From positions 71,595,478 to 71,659,477 of the forward strand of contig CM066738.1 of NCBI GenBank assembly GCA_033961575.1: a stretch of 64,000 nt of DNA. Direction: 5' to 3'. Under the pieces are notes generated by a model that was not told where the DNA came from, ran no database searches, and saw only the letters and a list, made by a program, of their open reading frames with translations. Of the stretch, positions 23,991 to 37,365 are shown one piece after another (position 1 is the first letter of the stretch; each line of letters opens with the position of its first letter). A program made the translations under genes and the position numbers. This DNA is from Aselliscus stoliczkanus (lineage: Eukaryota > Chordata > Mammalia > Chiroptera > Hipposideridae).

Positions 23991-25644
23991 TGGCCGCAGG
24001 GCTGGCCTTGGACATGGTGCATTCTATCTGAGCTCAGGCTCCGTAAACCTCTTACGGCCCATGTGGACATTTGGTTATAACTGCTGCCCCTGTGTTGGAT
24101 GTTGTCCATCATCTTCCTCAGTGTCCCTATGAAGGACCATTTGAGAAATCCCTTTAGTCCTTCAAAGAGTTGTGCTTCTTTGGGGCATTAAACAACAAAA
24201 CAAAACACATGGACGCTGAGATCATGTTTCCCTCCTTACATGGGCTGCTGGAAGCAATTTTATGGCTCTACCATGCAGGTGTATAGAGTTTCATGATTTG
24301 TGTTTTGTGTGCAAACTTTATTATGGGCTGAACATTTCACCCCTCCTGATAATTTTCCTTTTACTCCTTTTGTTTATTTGTTTTGGATTTTTGGTAATTT
24401 CATATTGCTGTTTGCTTTATATCCTTTGGTATTTAGGGCTGTAAATCACTTCCCATCTTTTTTTTCTTAAAAAGAAAAAAATGGGATGTGGATAAACACA
24501 TGCAACATATTGATGAAACAATAAACTATAATCACTGTTTTCATTCCAGCCATACATTTGGTTGCCACTCATAATAAACTATCAAGATATATTTTGCCTT
24601 ACTTGTGGTTATCCTAAGCCTGAAAGATTTGTATATTCATATAGAAATATTTCTCATTTTATAGCATTAAATGATATTCCTGAGTCATTTGGAGAAGCAC
24701 AGTGCAATTCTTTAGAAAATGCTCAAGCTCTGTAAGCTGGCTATGGCTTAGTTTTTAATTTTTCCTTCTTTCTGAGTGGATTGTCATAGATAGGCTCAAC
24801 AAGAAGCAGAATGACTGAGCATTAAAGGCTGTCTGACGAGCACAGCAGGTTATAATTTTCCTTTTGCAATACTCAGCTGTGCCCTTTTAAAACTGATTTG
24901 ATATGTTCCCCCCCTAGAGCAAATACATCTTTTAATTATAAGGCCTCATTAGCTATTGTACTGTTTCATTCCCAGAGATTTTTTCTTTTGCTCTTAAATG
25001 TTCCCAGTGACAGTGGGATAATACTATGTGTGTTGATAGCTGAGAGTGGGTTTCTTTCTAAATATATAGGGATTCATCCTAAACATTCATATTATGACTC
25101 ATAATGTACCTTGAGGCATTCTTTCAAAAGACCCCTTTCCACCCACATTACATCTCTTCCTAGCCACTATTTATCCTCTTGTTAAGAGATATTGCTTACT
25201 TTGGAGAACAATTTGGGCTTAATAAAGCATGTTCTATACTGAAATTTCTTGCTCAATATATTATCCTATGGGAGATAGATGTACCCAAACAGATTGTAAT
25301 TTGGCTACCTGAACATACTAATTTTGCCCCTTCCCCCAAACTGGTCTGTAATTATAGCACGAATAAGATATATAGTCCATTGCAGGAAAAGCAGGGCCAA
25401 GCAGGGCCAGCTCTCTATAGAGATGGTTTGGCAGCTGTTGGTATGGTATAATTTTAGGATGTAGAGCAGGCTGTTCAAAAACCCCTGGAATTCCTTTAGC
25501 TGAGGCTAAAGCTTGAAAAGGGTAGTGCTCTGGAGAAAGTAATACATTGACTTAAAATTCACTTGAGACCAAGTTTCCACAGGAGAAAGAGCGATGCTAG
25601 TCTAACACTGTGCCCCTGGTAGAAAAAAGGGTATATATCATGGG
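23991..25644. other. Intronic sequence, nothing recognised
   Basis: AT-rich. Open frames at 24262-24444 and 25179-25451 have no recognisable domain and no splice context in a laminin frame. Confidence 0.5.
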
Positions 25645-25760
25645 CTGGGCCAGTTTTTCTCAAACTTGAATGTACATCTGGATTATCTATTCAAATGATT
25701 CTGACTCAGATGGTTGCAGGCCCTGCATTTCTGAGATGTTCCCCAGTGATGCCACAGTTG
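25645..25760 (-). repeat. MER5-type hAT remnant, antisense
   Basis: 'tttttctcaaacttgaatg', 'gattctgactcagatggtt' and 'ctgcatttctgagatgttc' follow the reverse complement of MER5A/B. Confidence 0.7.
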
Positions 25761-26209
25761 CAGGCCTGTGGGCCACAACATGAGCTGCAAGGGGGCTAGA
25801 TTCCATGCTCATCAGCAGGCCTCGCTGGGAAGTGAATAACAAAGCAAAGGCTGAGCCAGAAGCAGAACAAGCAGTGGAGAAGAGATCAGAACCATGGTGC
25901 AAGAAGATGAGGTCCCAGAGGCGCTGGCAGAGCCTCCCAAAGGGCCTTGCACATGATAATGGACTCTAGGCTAGGGACGCACATACCTGGAGATTGGGAC
26001 AGAATGTCCTTGCAGCCAGGAAATTCTTTATATTCCTCCTGTTTCTGGCTTTCTTAAGCATGGCATACATGGGGGCCTGACAAATCAGGCTGTGCCATAA
26101 CTTCTGGTCCTGGCAGAACCACTCAAGGATGAAAGATTCCTTGAGGGAAGGATTCAACTCCCACACTTTGGCCCTTTCTGGCCCTGTGGCTGTCCAGAAC
26201 AGCAGGATC
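25761..26209. other. Intronic sequence, nothing recognised
   Basis: I see no recognisable repeat or exon. Confidence 0.5.
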
Positions 26210-26450
26210 GTAACTGCATAAGAGCCCAGGCTTTGGAATCAGACAGATGTGGGCTCGATTCTTTGTTTTATTACCTACTCATTGTGTGGCTCTAGATACG
26301 TTCTGCTTCTTATCCAAACTTTAGTTCATTTGCATCTGTGCAATAGAGATAAAATATTGCCAATATACTAGAGTTATTGAAAGACTGCAAAAACATCAGC
26401 ATTTGTGCCTGGCACATACTAAATCCTCAACAAATGCTAATTTTTCTTTT
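26210..26450 (+). repeat. MIR remnant, sense, nearly complete
   Basis: It runs from 'ggctttggaatcagacaga' through 'tacctactcattgtgtggc' to 'gcctggcacatactaaatcc' and 'tcaacaaatgctaattttt', matching the full order of MIR. Confidence 0.85.
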
Positions 26451-28934
26451 TCTCCTACTTCCCCTTCTTACTACTATTGTAATAATTCTTTCATAGGTGC
26501 TACCTTTTCCCCCATTTACTTGCCACTGCAACCACCTGCCCAGTTTTCCTCAAGCTTAGGGTCCTAATCCCAGAAGATAGAGCTCTAGGTTCTGGGGCTA
26601 AGGTGCAGCCCAGGTTATAGAGGAGCCATGGTTTCTGGCTCAGTGAGCAGTACTTGGCTGGCCGTGAGCTGTCTTAGGACCCTACTGCCATTAGATCCTG
26701 CATTACACCTTAGTAGTGGGGCCCTCTCCATCCTTCTTTTTTTGTGATAGGATCCCTTCCTGTCTTCTGGGATTTCACAATTTCCTCAGGGAGTCAAATA
26801 AGTGAATAGAGAATTACTGCATACCCTGATAAGTGTAACCACCACAGAGGGAATTATCACCTCTGCTTGGGATTTTTCGGGAAGATTTCACAAGGAAGCA
26901 GCCATTCTATTAGTCTTTCCAAGGTAAACAGGGTTTGTTGGGCCAATACTAGGCCCTGGTCATAGTGTGACCAACTGTCCTGGTTTGCTGGAGACTGAGG
27001 GGTTTTCTGGGATGCAAGATTTTCATTACTAAAACCTGGAGAGTCTCAGGCAAACTGGAAAGCCCATAGTGATCATCTGCCTGGATCTTAGAGTAGTATT
27101 TTCTATTACCCGTTATCTGAAAGTCTATAGTCTGTGGCTAGGACCCTAATACCAAATTCTAAGACACAGAGTAACTTCCTGCTTGGAGCAGGGCTGGCTG
27201 TCAGAGTCTCCAACTTTTGTCAGTCTTCATCTGCTTCTTGATATGAGGACCTGCCTTGATTACCTGCTTTCCCTGGGTGAGCCTGTCCATAGGTCAGTGT
27301 TTCTTGAAGTTAGTCCTTGTATTCCTATGATCAGAAAGGGTCCCATGCTTGAGGCTTAATGCCATCTTGGAATTCTTAATAATTTTATGTTTGAATTTGT
27401 GTTTTTGTACATGAAGTCCAGTGGGACAATGGAGAATGTGCTGGCTCATGAGCCATCCCCCTCCCCACATAGGCTCTTGGCCATCTGCTTCCCCAACACT
27501 CGCACTTTGATCCCTCTAATCCTCCTCCACCCTGCTGTCCTTTACCCTCAGCTGGGGACTGGGAGCATGTGCACGGAGCATTGGCTGCATACACACCATG
27601 CAGAGGAGGAGCATGGCAGTGTCACCCCTGTCCCAGGCTAACAGAGCAATACCAAGCCTGCATCCAGATACCAAGCACATCCCTCAGGGGTCACCTGTCT
27701 TTGTGGGTGGCATCAGTGGGCCCACAGGAAGGGGAAGTTGACCTCGTTGCCCATAGCCAGGACATGGCATATCATGTCATGCCAGTCGAGCAGCTTTTGG
27801 GAGGGGAATCCTGACATGTACACAACCAGTGGCAGGCTAAAATTCCCTGGCATCTGTAAGGGCCAGTTTTCACCAAGCAAGTATCTCCTTGCCCAATGGA
27901 GTGCAACATTAAATAGCAAAGAAACAAACAAAAATACCATGATAGGTCAAGAGAGAAACTGGAAGAAAGGAAAAAGTAACTTTCAGTAGCTTGAAAGGCG
28001 TTCTTTCCTAAATTTAAACAATTTAAACAAAATGTCTTAATTTTGCTCTAAGCTCTGCAAATTATTTAGCCTGCCCTGTTTCTAGGCCTCACTGCAGACC
28101 TGTTGACTTAGAAGTCCCTGAATTATACCCCAGAATCTGTATAATGGCATGCTCCCCAGCTGCTTCGAATGCACACTTAAGTGTGAGAGCAATGCAGTGC
28201 GTTTGGCCCCCTAGCTTGGCTCAGTGTCCAGAATTGAGCATGTCTTCTCTCAGCCACAGTTGTCCTTTATGGCCAGTGTGGGTAGTTTGGGTGGGAAAAA
28301 AAAAAGAAAGAACCCAACACCTCTGAAATATCAACTTCTACTACCAGTAATTTCTTACTTAGCTGGGACTCTGGGGCTAAATTGATATAAAATGGGGTCC
28401 TCTAAACACCAGCATGGCTGCATTTCTAGCTCACCAGGATTTCCTGTCTCTTTGAAGGAAAGCCTGGTCATGGGACCTGCTTTGGTGCACAGTGCGCCAT
28501 GTTCTCTTCCTGCCTCAGTGATGTTCCAGATACTAGAGCCTTCACTGGTTTGTATCCCTGTGTGAGGAGGACATGGAGCAGAGTCCACCCCCAGTAGACA
28601 TGTTGCATGGATGAGATATAAACATTTATTGTTTTAAAGCACTGCAGTTTTGGTGTTGAATGTCACTGCAATGCAATCAGCCTATCATGATTGTCACATG
28701 CTCCATTTTAATGAGTGTGACTCTCTCATCATCCTCAAGTCCTTCATTACAGGGTAAAAATCAGGTGCTCAGAACTTCTCACATTGGTTCTCTGGAATGG
28801 AAGACACTAAAGCAAGGCTTTCCTTTTAGAGCTCCCTAAACAGAACTCCCTCCCCCTTTATGAGCAACTGCTCTAACATCTTTACTTCTTAACCTGAAAC
28901 ACACTTGTACCCTTGAAGAATGCTCACTTCTGTG
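26451..28934. other. Intronic sequence with no confident repeat
   Basis: Moderately GC-rich single-copy-looking sequence. The stretch near 26960-27080 ('tgtgaccaactgtcctggt') looks like a known class of old DNA-transposon remnant, but I cannot name it. Several short open frames (27387-27814, 28144-28588) lack domains and codon-like constraint. Confidence 0.5.
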
Positions 28935-29520
28935 GACTGAACCCTCATAGGTACTGGGCTCTGTGCCAAGAGCTTTCTCAGCATTGACTCTTTTATCCCT
29001 CACTCCAGCCCGGTGCAGGTCACCAACATTTCTGTCCATGTGCAGTGGGCTCCACCTGTGCAGTGCTGCTGGCCTTTTTCTGTCTCCCTTTTTTCTGGAT
29101 GGTGAATGTGGAATCAAAATCAGGGCATGCATGGCTCTGCCCTGTCCTTTGAGAGCAGGCATCTAGAGGCACACATGCGCTCTTCTCTGCTCCTCCTGCC
29201 AAAGCCCCATGGTCCATTCACCACAGGACATCTTGTCTGGTGTTCATTTTCAGCAGACACAACCTGCGAACTCTAATATCAGCTTCTCCAGAAATAAAGG
29301 CTATGTTTTTGTCCCCATCGCCCTTGCTCCTTTGTCTTATGTCTCAGTTGGTTCAGAACCAGATAGGGAAGAGGGATGCTTTTTATTGGCCTCTTTCAAA
29401 AACTCCAACATTAAGTACTATTATTATTCCTTTTTATAGATGAGAGTACTAAGATACAAAGAGATGAAAGGAATCATCCAAATTGCACAGCTTGGAAACT
29501 GAAACCAGAAATTCTAGCCC
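28935..29520 (-). repeat. MIR-like fragments, antisense
   Basis: 'ctctgtgccaagagctttc' with 'agcattgactcttttatcc' (about 28960-29010), and 'tattattattcctttttata' with 'gatgagagtactaagatac' (about 29415-29460), are MIR-type phrases in reverse. The roughly 400 bp between them is not assigned. Confidence 0.55.
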
Positions 29521-29584
29521 AGGTCCTGCCTTCTCAACCATTATGATACACTGCCCATAAAATATGAAGTGTTGTTGTAGGTGA

Positions 29585-29645
29585 ATATATGTGTGTGTAT
29601 ACATGTATATATACGTATATTTGTGTGTATGTGTATGTATATAAT
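29585..29645. repeat. Imperfect TG/TA alternating purine-pyrimidine tract
   Basis: About 60 bp of mixed TG, TA and TGTA units ('atgtgtgtgtatacatgta', 'atatatacgtatatttgtg'). Confidence 0.85.
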
Positions 29646-29649
29646 TTAT

Positions 29650-30550
29650 CTGTGTTATAACATCTAGTTTGATGTCTTCCATATTCATGCCTTTATACTA
29701 TGAAGGTTCATCCATATTGCTATACCTGTATCTATTTCCTTGCTTCTGACCACTATGTGTTTGGTATTTGTATGGTTAGTAGTAAAATGATTTTTTTTTA
29801 CATTGATTCATTTAATAGAATATTGTCTTCATTACATATAGGTATAAATTAGGTGTGTGCCGAAAGTTACATCAGGTATTTAGTACTCATTGCACTTTTC
29901 CCCCAGAAAAATATTATAACTAGAAAAGACCTCCTAAGCTATATGTTAAAAATCCATATCATCTCTTGTGTAGCTATAATGACCAGGCTGTCATATTTCA
30001 CATTTGTAAGATGGGATGTTATAAACATTATGGTTTAATCTTCTCCCTCTGTGTAGTTTTTGTGGTACAGGGAGAAAATGCACTCCTGATTAGCTAATGG
30101 TTGAGAAAGAAAGACCAGGGAGTAAAAGAGTGGAGGAGGGGTAAGAGATGGGTCCATGGAAAGTGAGAGGGGGGCAACTCATTGTGTGGGTTAGGGATAA
30201 TGGAACCTTGGACTCCACCCACCCTTCAACTCCAGGCCTTTCCAGAATGCCTAATTGCTCACCCCCATCTGCCATCTTAAGACCCAGATTTCATTCTTTA
30301 CAAGGTGGTGGGTTGCTTTTGGTGGGATGGTTCCTGCTGGCACAGAAGGTGTCTCTCCCACCCCCACCCTCCGTCAGTCCCATTCTCTGCCAGCAGGCAG
30401 AATGGGAGTATTCTGTACCCCGGTTTTCCAGTTTAACCCACATCTGCCACAGTGGATCTGTCTGGCCGCCCTGCCCACTTCCCTGGCTTGTGTCCCACTT
30501 CATATCAGCTCTGGGGCAGGCTTGAATCTCTGCCCTAGTTTCTAACAGAG
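29650..30550. other. Intronic sequence, nothing recognised
   Basis: No exon or RNA gene. The overlapping open frames at 30148-30554 have no recognisable domain. Confidence 0.5.
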
Positions 30551-30554
30551 TCAC

Positions 30555-30660
30555 ACCCAGAGCTTGATTTCAGAAAACTGAGGCTCAGAGAGGTTCAACT
30601 CATTCACCCAAGGTTACCTGACCCCTTGCGGATGCTGAGGTGGGTATGGAACCCACTTCT
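30555..30660 (-). repeat. MIR remnant, antisense
   Basis: 'aaaactgaggctcagagagg' 'ttcaactcattcacccaagg' is the reverse of the MIR central region. Confidence 0.8.
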
Positions 30661-31954
30661 GATGTCCATCAGGCATGGATCCCATCTACACTTCACTCTA
30701 CTGCCCAGCCGTCTTCCCTCACCCCATCTCACTCTAATCCTTCACACCCAGCACCCCTCCCCCAGCCCCTGCTTTGTAGCATCTCTCTTTTCCACATGTT
30801 TGTCCTATTATGAAGCATGTCTGCTAGGGGTCCTCATGGGAACCAGAGCATTTAAGTGGGAGAATGTCCAGATCTGAGAGTTCAGCTGGGGATACACTGT
30901 TTCATTACAGCGATAATGATGAGCTATCTCATTTTGTGCCCAGTAAGCATAATCCTTAGGGTTTTGGCCAACTACCAGCATTGCCCTCACCCAGGCAAAA
31001 TGCTGCCCTGCCCTGGCCTCCAGCTACATGTAGCTAAGATACTCCTGTTGCAGTTCATGAGTGGCAGGAGAATCAAGCATAAGACCACGTGCACTTGAGC
31101 TGTGAATATTTAATTACTCCTGTGATGAGTGTTTTAAAGGAAAAGCACAGTGCTTCAGGAAGCATAGAGTACAGACAACTAACCAGAAAGTGAAGGCTGC
31201 ACTGAGACCTACAGGTTAAATAGGGGTTAGCAGGCTCCAAGGGGCTGGGGTTAGGCTTCCATTAGGTCATGCCGAGTTGAGGTGGATGTGAGGTATCTGC
31301 AAGTGGAGATTAAGTAGATGCTTGGAAACATGAGCCTGAAGTTTGTGTGAGGAGTCTGGGCTAGAGATATACATCGGTTTCAGTGGCATAAGAAGGAAGC
31401 AGAGTGTGGAGTGAGGCAAGACAAGGCTGAGAGCTAAACTCTGGGTGAACTGGAAGAGGCATGGGAGTGAGTTGGAGATGAGGATGGGGGATGAACCTGC
31501 ACACCACTCTTTGAAGAAGTGTGGCTGTGATGGGGAGAAGGAACGAGGGTGGAACTAGAGGGGTGTTTGGATAGAAGGAGAGACATTTTCTCTTCTTTAG
31601 GATAGAAGAGATGCTTAAAAACTGATGGGAAGGATCCAACAGAAGAAGGTAGGAGGGGAATGGGATCCTAAGAGCAGAGGAAGGGGGTGGTTTGGGCAGG
31701 AGGAGGCTCCTTACTACAGTGGACCAGAGGGAAGAGGGAAAGAATGTGCAGATGCACATGTGCTCATTGATTTGGGAAGGGAAGGCATGGAAGGGTACCT
31801 TTTTGGTCATTCTGATTTTACCAGTGAAAGAGAAAAAGTCACCTTAGAGAGTGGAAGGAGCAGAGATAGGGTAGTAGTTGGGGGTTTGAGGAGCCTCAGA
31901 AAATGGGCAGAAGCAAAGAAGGCTGCACACTGGCCTTGATTATTTTACAAGGAT
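30661..31954. other. Intronic sequence, nothing recognised
   Basis: It includes a purine-rich stretch (about 31380-31900). The open frames at 31361-31810 (-) and 31625-31939 (+) reflect that composition bias. Confidence 0.5.
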
Positions 31955-32180
31955 TATACTTCATTTGTTGTTTGTTTGTTTTAGCTGAGCCATCCTGCCA
32001 CCTGTTGGCAGCTCAACAGCAGCTCAGCTTGGGCTGGGCATCAAACTGCTGTTGCTCAGAGCTCAGCTCTCACTCTTGAGTGAGCTCTTAACCAATATAC
32101 TTCATTTTGTAAAAATCTTTCAAACAAGGTTACTAAAATGGAGTTCAATTTCACTTGATCTGTATTTCTATAAAACTGGT
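31930..32180 (+). repeat. Direct repeat, copy 1 (partner at 34746-34875)
   Basis: Apart from the SINE inserted in it, this stretch matches 34746-34875 closely: 'tggccttgatt', 'acttcattttgtaaaaa', 'actaaaatggagttcaattt' and 'cacttgatctg'. It looks either like two copies of an old interspersed repeat or like a local duplication. Confidence 0.8.
31967..32095 (-). mobile_element. tRNA-derived SINE fragment (type C), antisense
   Basis: After '(gttt)n' it reads 'agctgagccatcctgccac', 'ggcagctcaacagcagctc' and 'gttgctcagagctcagctc' to 'gagctcttaacca'. The flank 'tatacttcattt' is duplicated at 31955-31966 and 32096-32107. Confidence 0.85.
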
Positions 32181-34745
32181 CAGAACCATAGGCTCCTCTG
32201 CAAGGACACAGCTATAGCTGAAAGCTGCTTGCTGCAGCTGGTGCTGATGACACAGTCAGCTCTGAACATGGACTCTGGAATCAGGATACCTTTGTTGGGA
32301 TCAGCCACTGTCCCTGGAAGCCTGGTGCTGCTGCTGTCTTTGTTGCTTCTAGAAAGAATTCTTCGGTGTCTCTGCCTCTATGTTTTCTTTGTTCTAGATA
32401 CAAAATCTTGGCAGGAGACATTCAGTCCACTGAACCCAGATCATGCACCCATGCTGCTTTCCTTATCTGCTGGGGGAGTCAGAAAAGTTGGAATTTTCAG
32501 CTTTTAAAGGTGGAGGTACATTCTGTTCCCAGCAAGATTCATAAAGGTGGGAAGGGCATTCAGGGACTTGGAAGTCCAACAAACTGAAGATGAACACCTC
32601 CCCTTCTCCAGCCACACTACATGGCAGTGCAAGTCCCTTTTGTCAGATCCAAGCACCCAGAGAGCAAGTTCCTCACCCAGAACTGGCTATGTATGATATT
32701 TCTCAGGGTGCAGATTGATGCTCTGAGATGTATGGTCTCTCTCCTTAATGGGCTTGTTATTGTAACAACCAATAAAATAACCCAGAAGGTGGTACCTTCC
32801 ACTTTGAGAACTACATGCTAAGGGATTTAGTATTCAGAAAGTAAAGACAGCTTTTGGTCAAAGGATGAGTTCTAAGAAGAATATTTAATCTGTGGCCCAG
32901 CTGATTTGAAATGACACTTCAGTTTAAATCTCATTCAAAAAGGAAAAAAATATGCTGACTAATAAAAATTAATATGCTGAGCTGATTTCAGTGACCATTA
33001 TTATATCTTACAGACATGCACAGCTGTTGTCAAAAAGGTGTCTGTATTGCCCTGTCATTAGTAAGGGTATTGGCAACAGCCAAAAGGATAGTTTTAGCCT
33101 TAGGTAAAACTCTGATGTAGCCAGGGATGCTATACCTAAGAAAGATGTAACAGAGGAAGAAAGGAATAGATGTGACAACTAAGAATAGACCAGGACCATT
33201 ATGAGTGAGTGCAGGCCAAAAATGTTAATACTCTTTAGGTAGAAAGATATTAGCTAAGAGGAGGAGACTGGAACATTATGGAAGGTATAGAATTATTTAA
33301 GAAAAATGATAACATTAGCTAGAATCTAATTTAGGACAAATTAACATCATTGAGAAATATTTTGTTGAAGCTCACCATGGTGTACATCACTTGTAGAAAT
33401 CAATATATTTTTAGGAATTGTGGAATATGAAAAATTTGTAAAGAATTTTAAGGGGATTTAAATAACTTGGTTGCTGCTTGTTAAAGTCATTAGTTAAATC
33501 TCTTTGCCTTGGAAGAAAATGACTATATCATTTCCTTTGTCCTATATGGTTTATCAGACAAATCGTTAGGCTACTTATCAGTTCAGTCAGAGAACCAAGT
33601 ATCATACCTAATTTTCTTATAAATTAGCAAAAAATGATGAATGTGAAAAGTGATTTCTATAAGGAGAATCAGGACCTAGACAAAAAAAAAAAAAAAATAA
33701 CCCCAACAGTGAGAGTAATTGCACAGAGTAAGAAAAAATATAATACTCAATATAAAATTGAGTTTTAGGTTCCAATGGGCTTCAGCTTATTTAAAATCAC
33801 CATCAAATCTATTCATAAATTGTTAGTTGTAGATAAAATGCTCTTGAGTAACGTATTTTAGCCTCAAGTTCTACACTTTAATTCTACTTAATGGATAATG
33901 ATTAATTTCCAGAAGAACTGAAAATCATGTTATATGTCATCAATCTTGTTTTGTTTGTTTGTTTTTTACAGTTAAGAATTCATCAATAATAAAAGATAGG
34001 TACAAGTGTTTCATCTTTTCCCTGTCTTTTGATATTTTTTTCTTGCCATGTTCCATTAAAAAAATAGTGGACTTGTCATTTTTCCAAATTATTGGGGTGA
34101 TCCAAATCTTTAGACTTAGGTTTGGTTTAGGGACTTTATTTCTCAGGTGATTGTAGTTATTTTTAATGAGGAAGCAAGAGACTGATTCTTTTCTTTCCAG
34201 TTTCTACACCAACCTTTGCCTCATGCTGTCTTGAAACTTAATTCCTTAGAAAGAACCCAGGGAAATGTGGTGTTGGTATTTAAATTCTGTGCAGGCTGTC
34301 ATGTGGGATAAATAGTAGAAATCTGTGCTGTTCCAAAGGCTAGGAGGAAGACCTAGCAGACAGTTTTTGACAAAACACCTAGGAAATGTGTCATGGCCTA
34401 AACTTGTCAGGAATTAAGTGGGTTTCTTCTCAAAAGGAGATTCTAGGATTAAGTTTCTTATTCTGGGTGAAAGGTTCATCTAGGGACCTCTTGAGTCCCT
34501 TCCTGTAAGTTTCTGCAATGATCTACCTTCCCTTCTGACAGGTTGTGCAGGTAATTCTGGGAATCAGTATGAGTAGCTGAGGAACAAAGTGACTTTCCTC
34601 CCAATACATGCTTTTTGATGGTGCCAGGGACAGGGTAATGATAAACCCACAAGAAAGAAGTGCCCTTGCTGAGCCATTGCAGATGTTCTCTTTGGACCAG
34701 GGTTAAAAGGATCATTTCTGAGGCTGGCTGAGTTGTATTTTCATG
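32181..34745. other. Intronic sequence, nothing recognised
   Basis: AT-rich, with an A-run at about 33680-33700. I see no exon, RNA gene or confident repeat. Confidence 0.5.
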
Positions 34746-34875
34746 ATTGGCCTTGATTGTTTTATGAGGATTGTACTTCATTTTGTAAAAAGCTTTCAAA
34801 CAAATTTACTAAAATGGAGTTTAATTTCACTTGATCTGCATCTTTCATTTTCACTTGAAACATTTCTATAAAATT
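34746..34875 (+). repeat. Direct repeat, copy 2 (partner at 31930-32180)
   Basis: It carries the same ordered words as copy 1 with scattered substitutions, and an extra segment of about 20 bp near 34840-34860 ('ctttcattttcacttgaaac'). The family is not identified. Confidence 0.8.
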
Positions 34876-36019
34876 AGCTCATTAGATTAAATTTTCAAAT
34901 GGGCATCAGCCACACAGGAAAATTAATTGTTTGGTTCCTTATTTTAGGACTTATTTTTCATAACTTGTATTTTTACATTGATAATTTTTATAATTTATAT
35001 TGATAAAAAGAAATGTTTCAGGGTCAAAATGGCAGAGTAGTTAAATGCTGTGCTTGCCTCCTCTCATGAACACATCAAAATTACAGTTAAACTACAGAAC
35101 AATCATCACTGAGAATTCAGCCTGAAGTTGAACAGAAATTCTAACACTAAGGATAGTCTCTAGACTCCCCTTCCTGCTCCCAGCATGCAGATACAGGGGA
35201 AGTGCCATATCTAAGTCTCCATCAACCTCGCTAACACCGTTTGTCTGTCCCACCCTGGTGATTCCCTGAGACCCTGCCTCATCAAACTTGTGGGCCCACC
35301 CAAGGTGCTTCCAGTGTCTTTTCCATACAAATGGACTGTCTTGGCTCATGCTGCCAACTTTCCTAAACTCTCTCAAAGGTTCACAAAACCCAAACAAGCA
35401 GAACCAGGCTTTGGCATGTCCCTTACCACTTGCTGAGCAGCCCCAAGCCTAGGACTAGCAATAGCCAGCCTTGATCCATCACTGGGACTCTTGAGAAACC
35501 TCAAAATTTAGTGCGGGTGGCAGCCATCTGCAGGTTGCTTTGTGGCTCATGCCAGGTGGCCTCAGGCAGGGCACAGGCTGTGGCTGAACTTGGCCTGTGA
35601 AAGGGCCACTGTCAGGAAGCCCTGGGGATGGCACATTGGGCCAGAGCAACATCTGACTGCCTCTGAGGTTGATACACTCAAAGGGCAGTCTGGGCAGGTA
35701 CCAGAACCCCAATAAAGTGAATCCTACTCTTTAGGGTCAGCCTTGCACCACAGCTCCTCCACTGTTGTCCCAGCCAGTCCTTACAACCAATCAGCATGAG
35801 GTTCATCTCTTCCTTTGATGTGCAAACAGTGATCAAGGATCAATTACAATAGAAGGGCACACACAACACACGCAAGGTACATATCTGGAGCATCTGGCTC
35901 AGGTGACCAAGGATACTGTGCCACTGGGCCCCACCTACTACATAAGGCCACTCTACTAAGACTGGGAGACATAGCAGCTCTGCCTAATACATAGAAACTA
36001 ACACAGAGAGGCAGCCAAA

Positions 36020-37365
36020 ATGGACAGACAAATAAACATGTCCCAAACAAAAGAACAGAACAAAGCTCCAGAAAAAGAACTAAACAAAACGGAAACAAAC
36101 AATCTACCAGATGCAGAGTTTAAGAATACTGGTGATAAGGGCCAGCTGAGTGGCGCATTGATTAAGAGTTGTCTTGGAATGCCAGCAGCCCCAGTTCAGA
36201 TCCTACATATGTGGGCCAGTGACACTGCTCTCTACAGTTAAGATGGTGAACAACAGCTCCACCTGGAGCTGGGCCACGCAAGTCCCAGGGATGGTGTAGG
36301 TTGCAGCGCCTGCTGCAGTGGGCTGCCATAAGCTACAGTGAGTGGCTGGCAGCCAGCATGAGTGGCCAGCAGCCAGAGTGAGCTGCCAAGAGCCACCGTG
36401 AGCAGCCATCCAGAAGCTGGCGACCGATCTGCCTCACTGGGAAGAGCGCAATGATAATACCAACATGGGCCAGTGAAGTGATGTCCTCCACAACTAGACT
36501 GAAGAACAAAAGGACAGCAACTTGTCTGTTCCCCTTCTCCAATTCCCCAACGCTGTTCCCCTCCCCCAATTCCTCAGTAAAAATCTTAAAAAAAAAGAAT
36601 ACTGGTGATAAGGATACTCAGTGGTCTCAGGAAAAAGTTCAACAAAGAAATGAGAAACTTAAAAATCAAGATACTAAACATAAAAATGAACGAGTCAGAA
36701 ATAAAGAACACAATAACAGATGAAGAATACATTAGAAGGTATCAACAGAAGGTTAGATGAAGCAGAGGATCAAATTAGTGATTTAGAAGATAAGAGAGCA
36801 TAAAACACTCAATCAGAAGAACAAAAAGAAAAAATTATCCAAATGAATGAAACTAATTTAAGGTGTCTCTGGGACAACATCAAGCACACCTACATTCACA
36901 GAAGAAAGAGAGCAAGGAATTGAAAACTTATTTGAAGAAATAATGATGGAAAACTCCCCTAACCTGGTGAAGGAAATAGCCATAGAAACACAGGAGGCAG
37001 AGAGAGTCCCAAATAAGATGAGCCCAAAGAGGCCCACACCAAGAGACATCACTATTAAAATGCAAAAGGTTAAAGACAAAGAAAGAATCTTAAAAGCAGC
37101 AAGAGAAAAGTAGTTAGTTACCTACAAGGGAGCTTCCGTAAGACTGTCTGCTGATTTCTCAACAGAAACTTTGCAGGTCAGAAGGGATTGGCAGGAAGTA
37201 TTCAAAGTGATAAAAAGAAGAACCTACAACCAAAATTACTCTACCCAGCAAATCTATCATTTAGAATCAAAGGACAGATAAAGAGCTTCCCAGAGAAGAA
37301 ACAGCTAAAGGAGTTAATCACCACCAAACCAGTATTACAAGGAGTGTTAGTGGGACATTTTTAAG
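36020..37365 (+). pseudogene. HAL1/L1 ORF1 remnant, split by a SINE
   Basis: It starts at ATG 36020 (MDRQINMSQTKEQNKAPEK). After the SINE it continues with a coiled-coil-like region (about 36600-36800) and an RNA-binding C-terminal region near 36900-37365. Stops and frameshifts are present, for example an in-frame TAG near 37112, so it is not functional. Confidence 0.75.
36141..36594 (+). mobile_element. Composite SINE (type B), sense, inside HAL1
   Basis: It starts 'gccagctgagtggcgcattg' and ends 'cctcagtaaaaatcttaaa'. A perfect duplication 'aagaatactggtgataagg' is at 36122-36140 and 36595-36613. Its poly-A signal is mutated (AGTAAA), unlike the sense copy at 23070. Confidence 0.95.

Noticed and set aside
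24898..25451. Possible endogenous retrovirus or retrocopy remnant
   Set aside because: No protease, reverse transcriptase, integrase or LTR signature could be seen on either strand.
31625..31939. A 104-aa open frame and a 149-aa antisense frame at 31361-31810
   Set aside because: They overlap a purine-rich stretch, have no domain and no splice context, and look like composition-driven chance frames.
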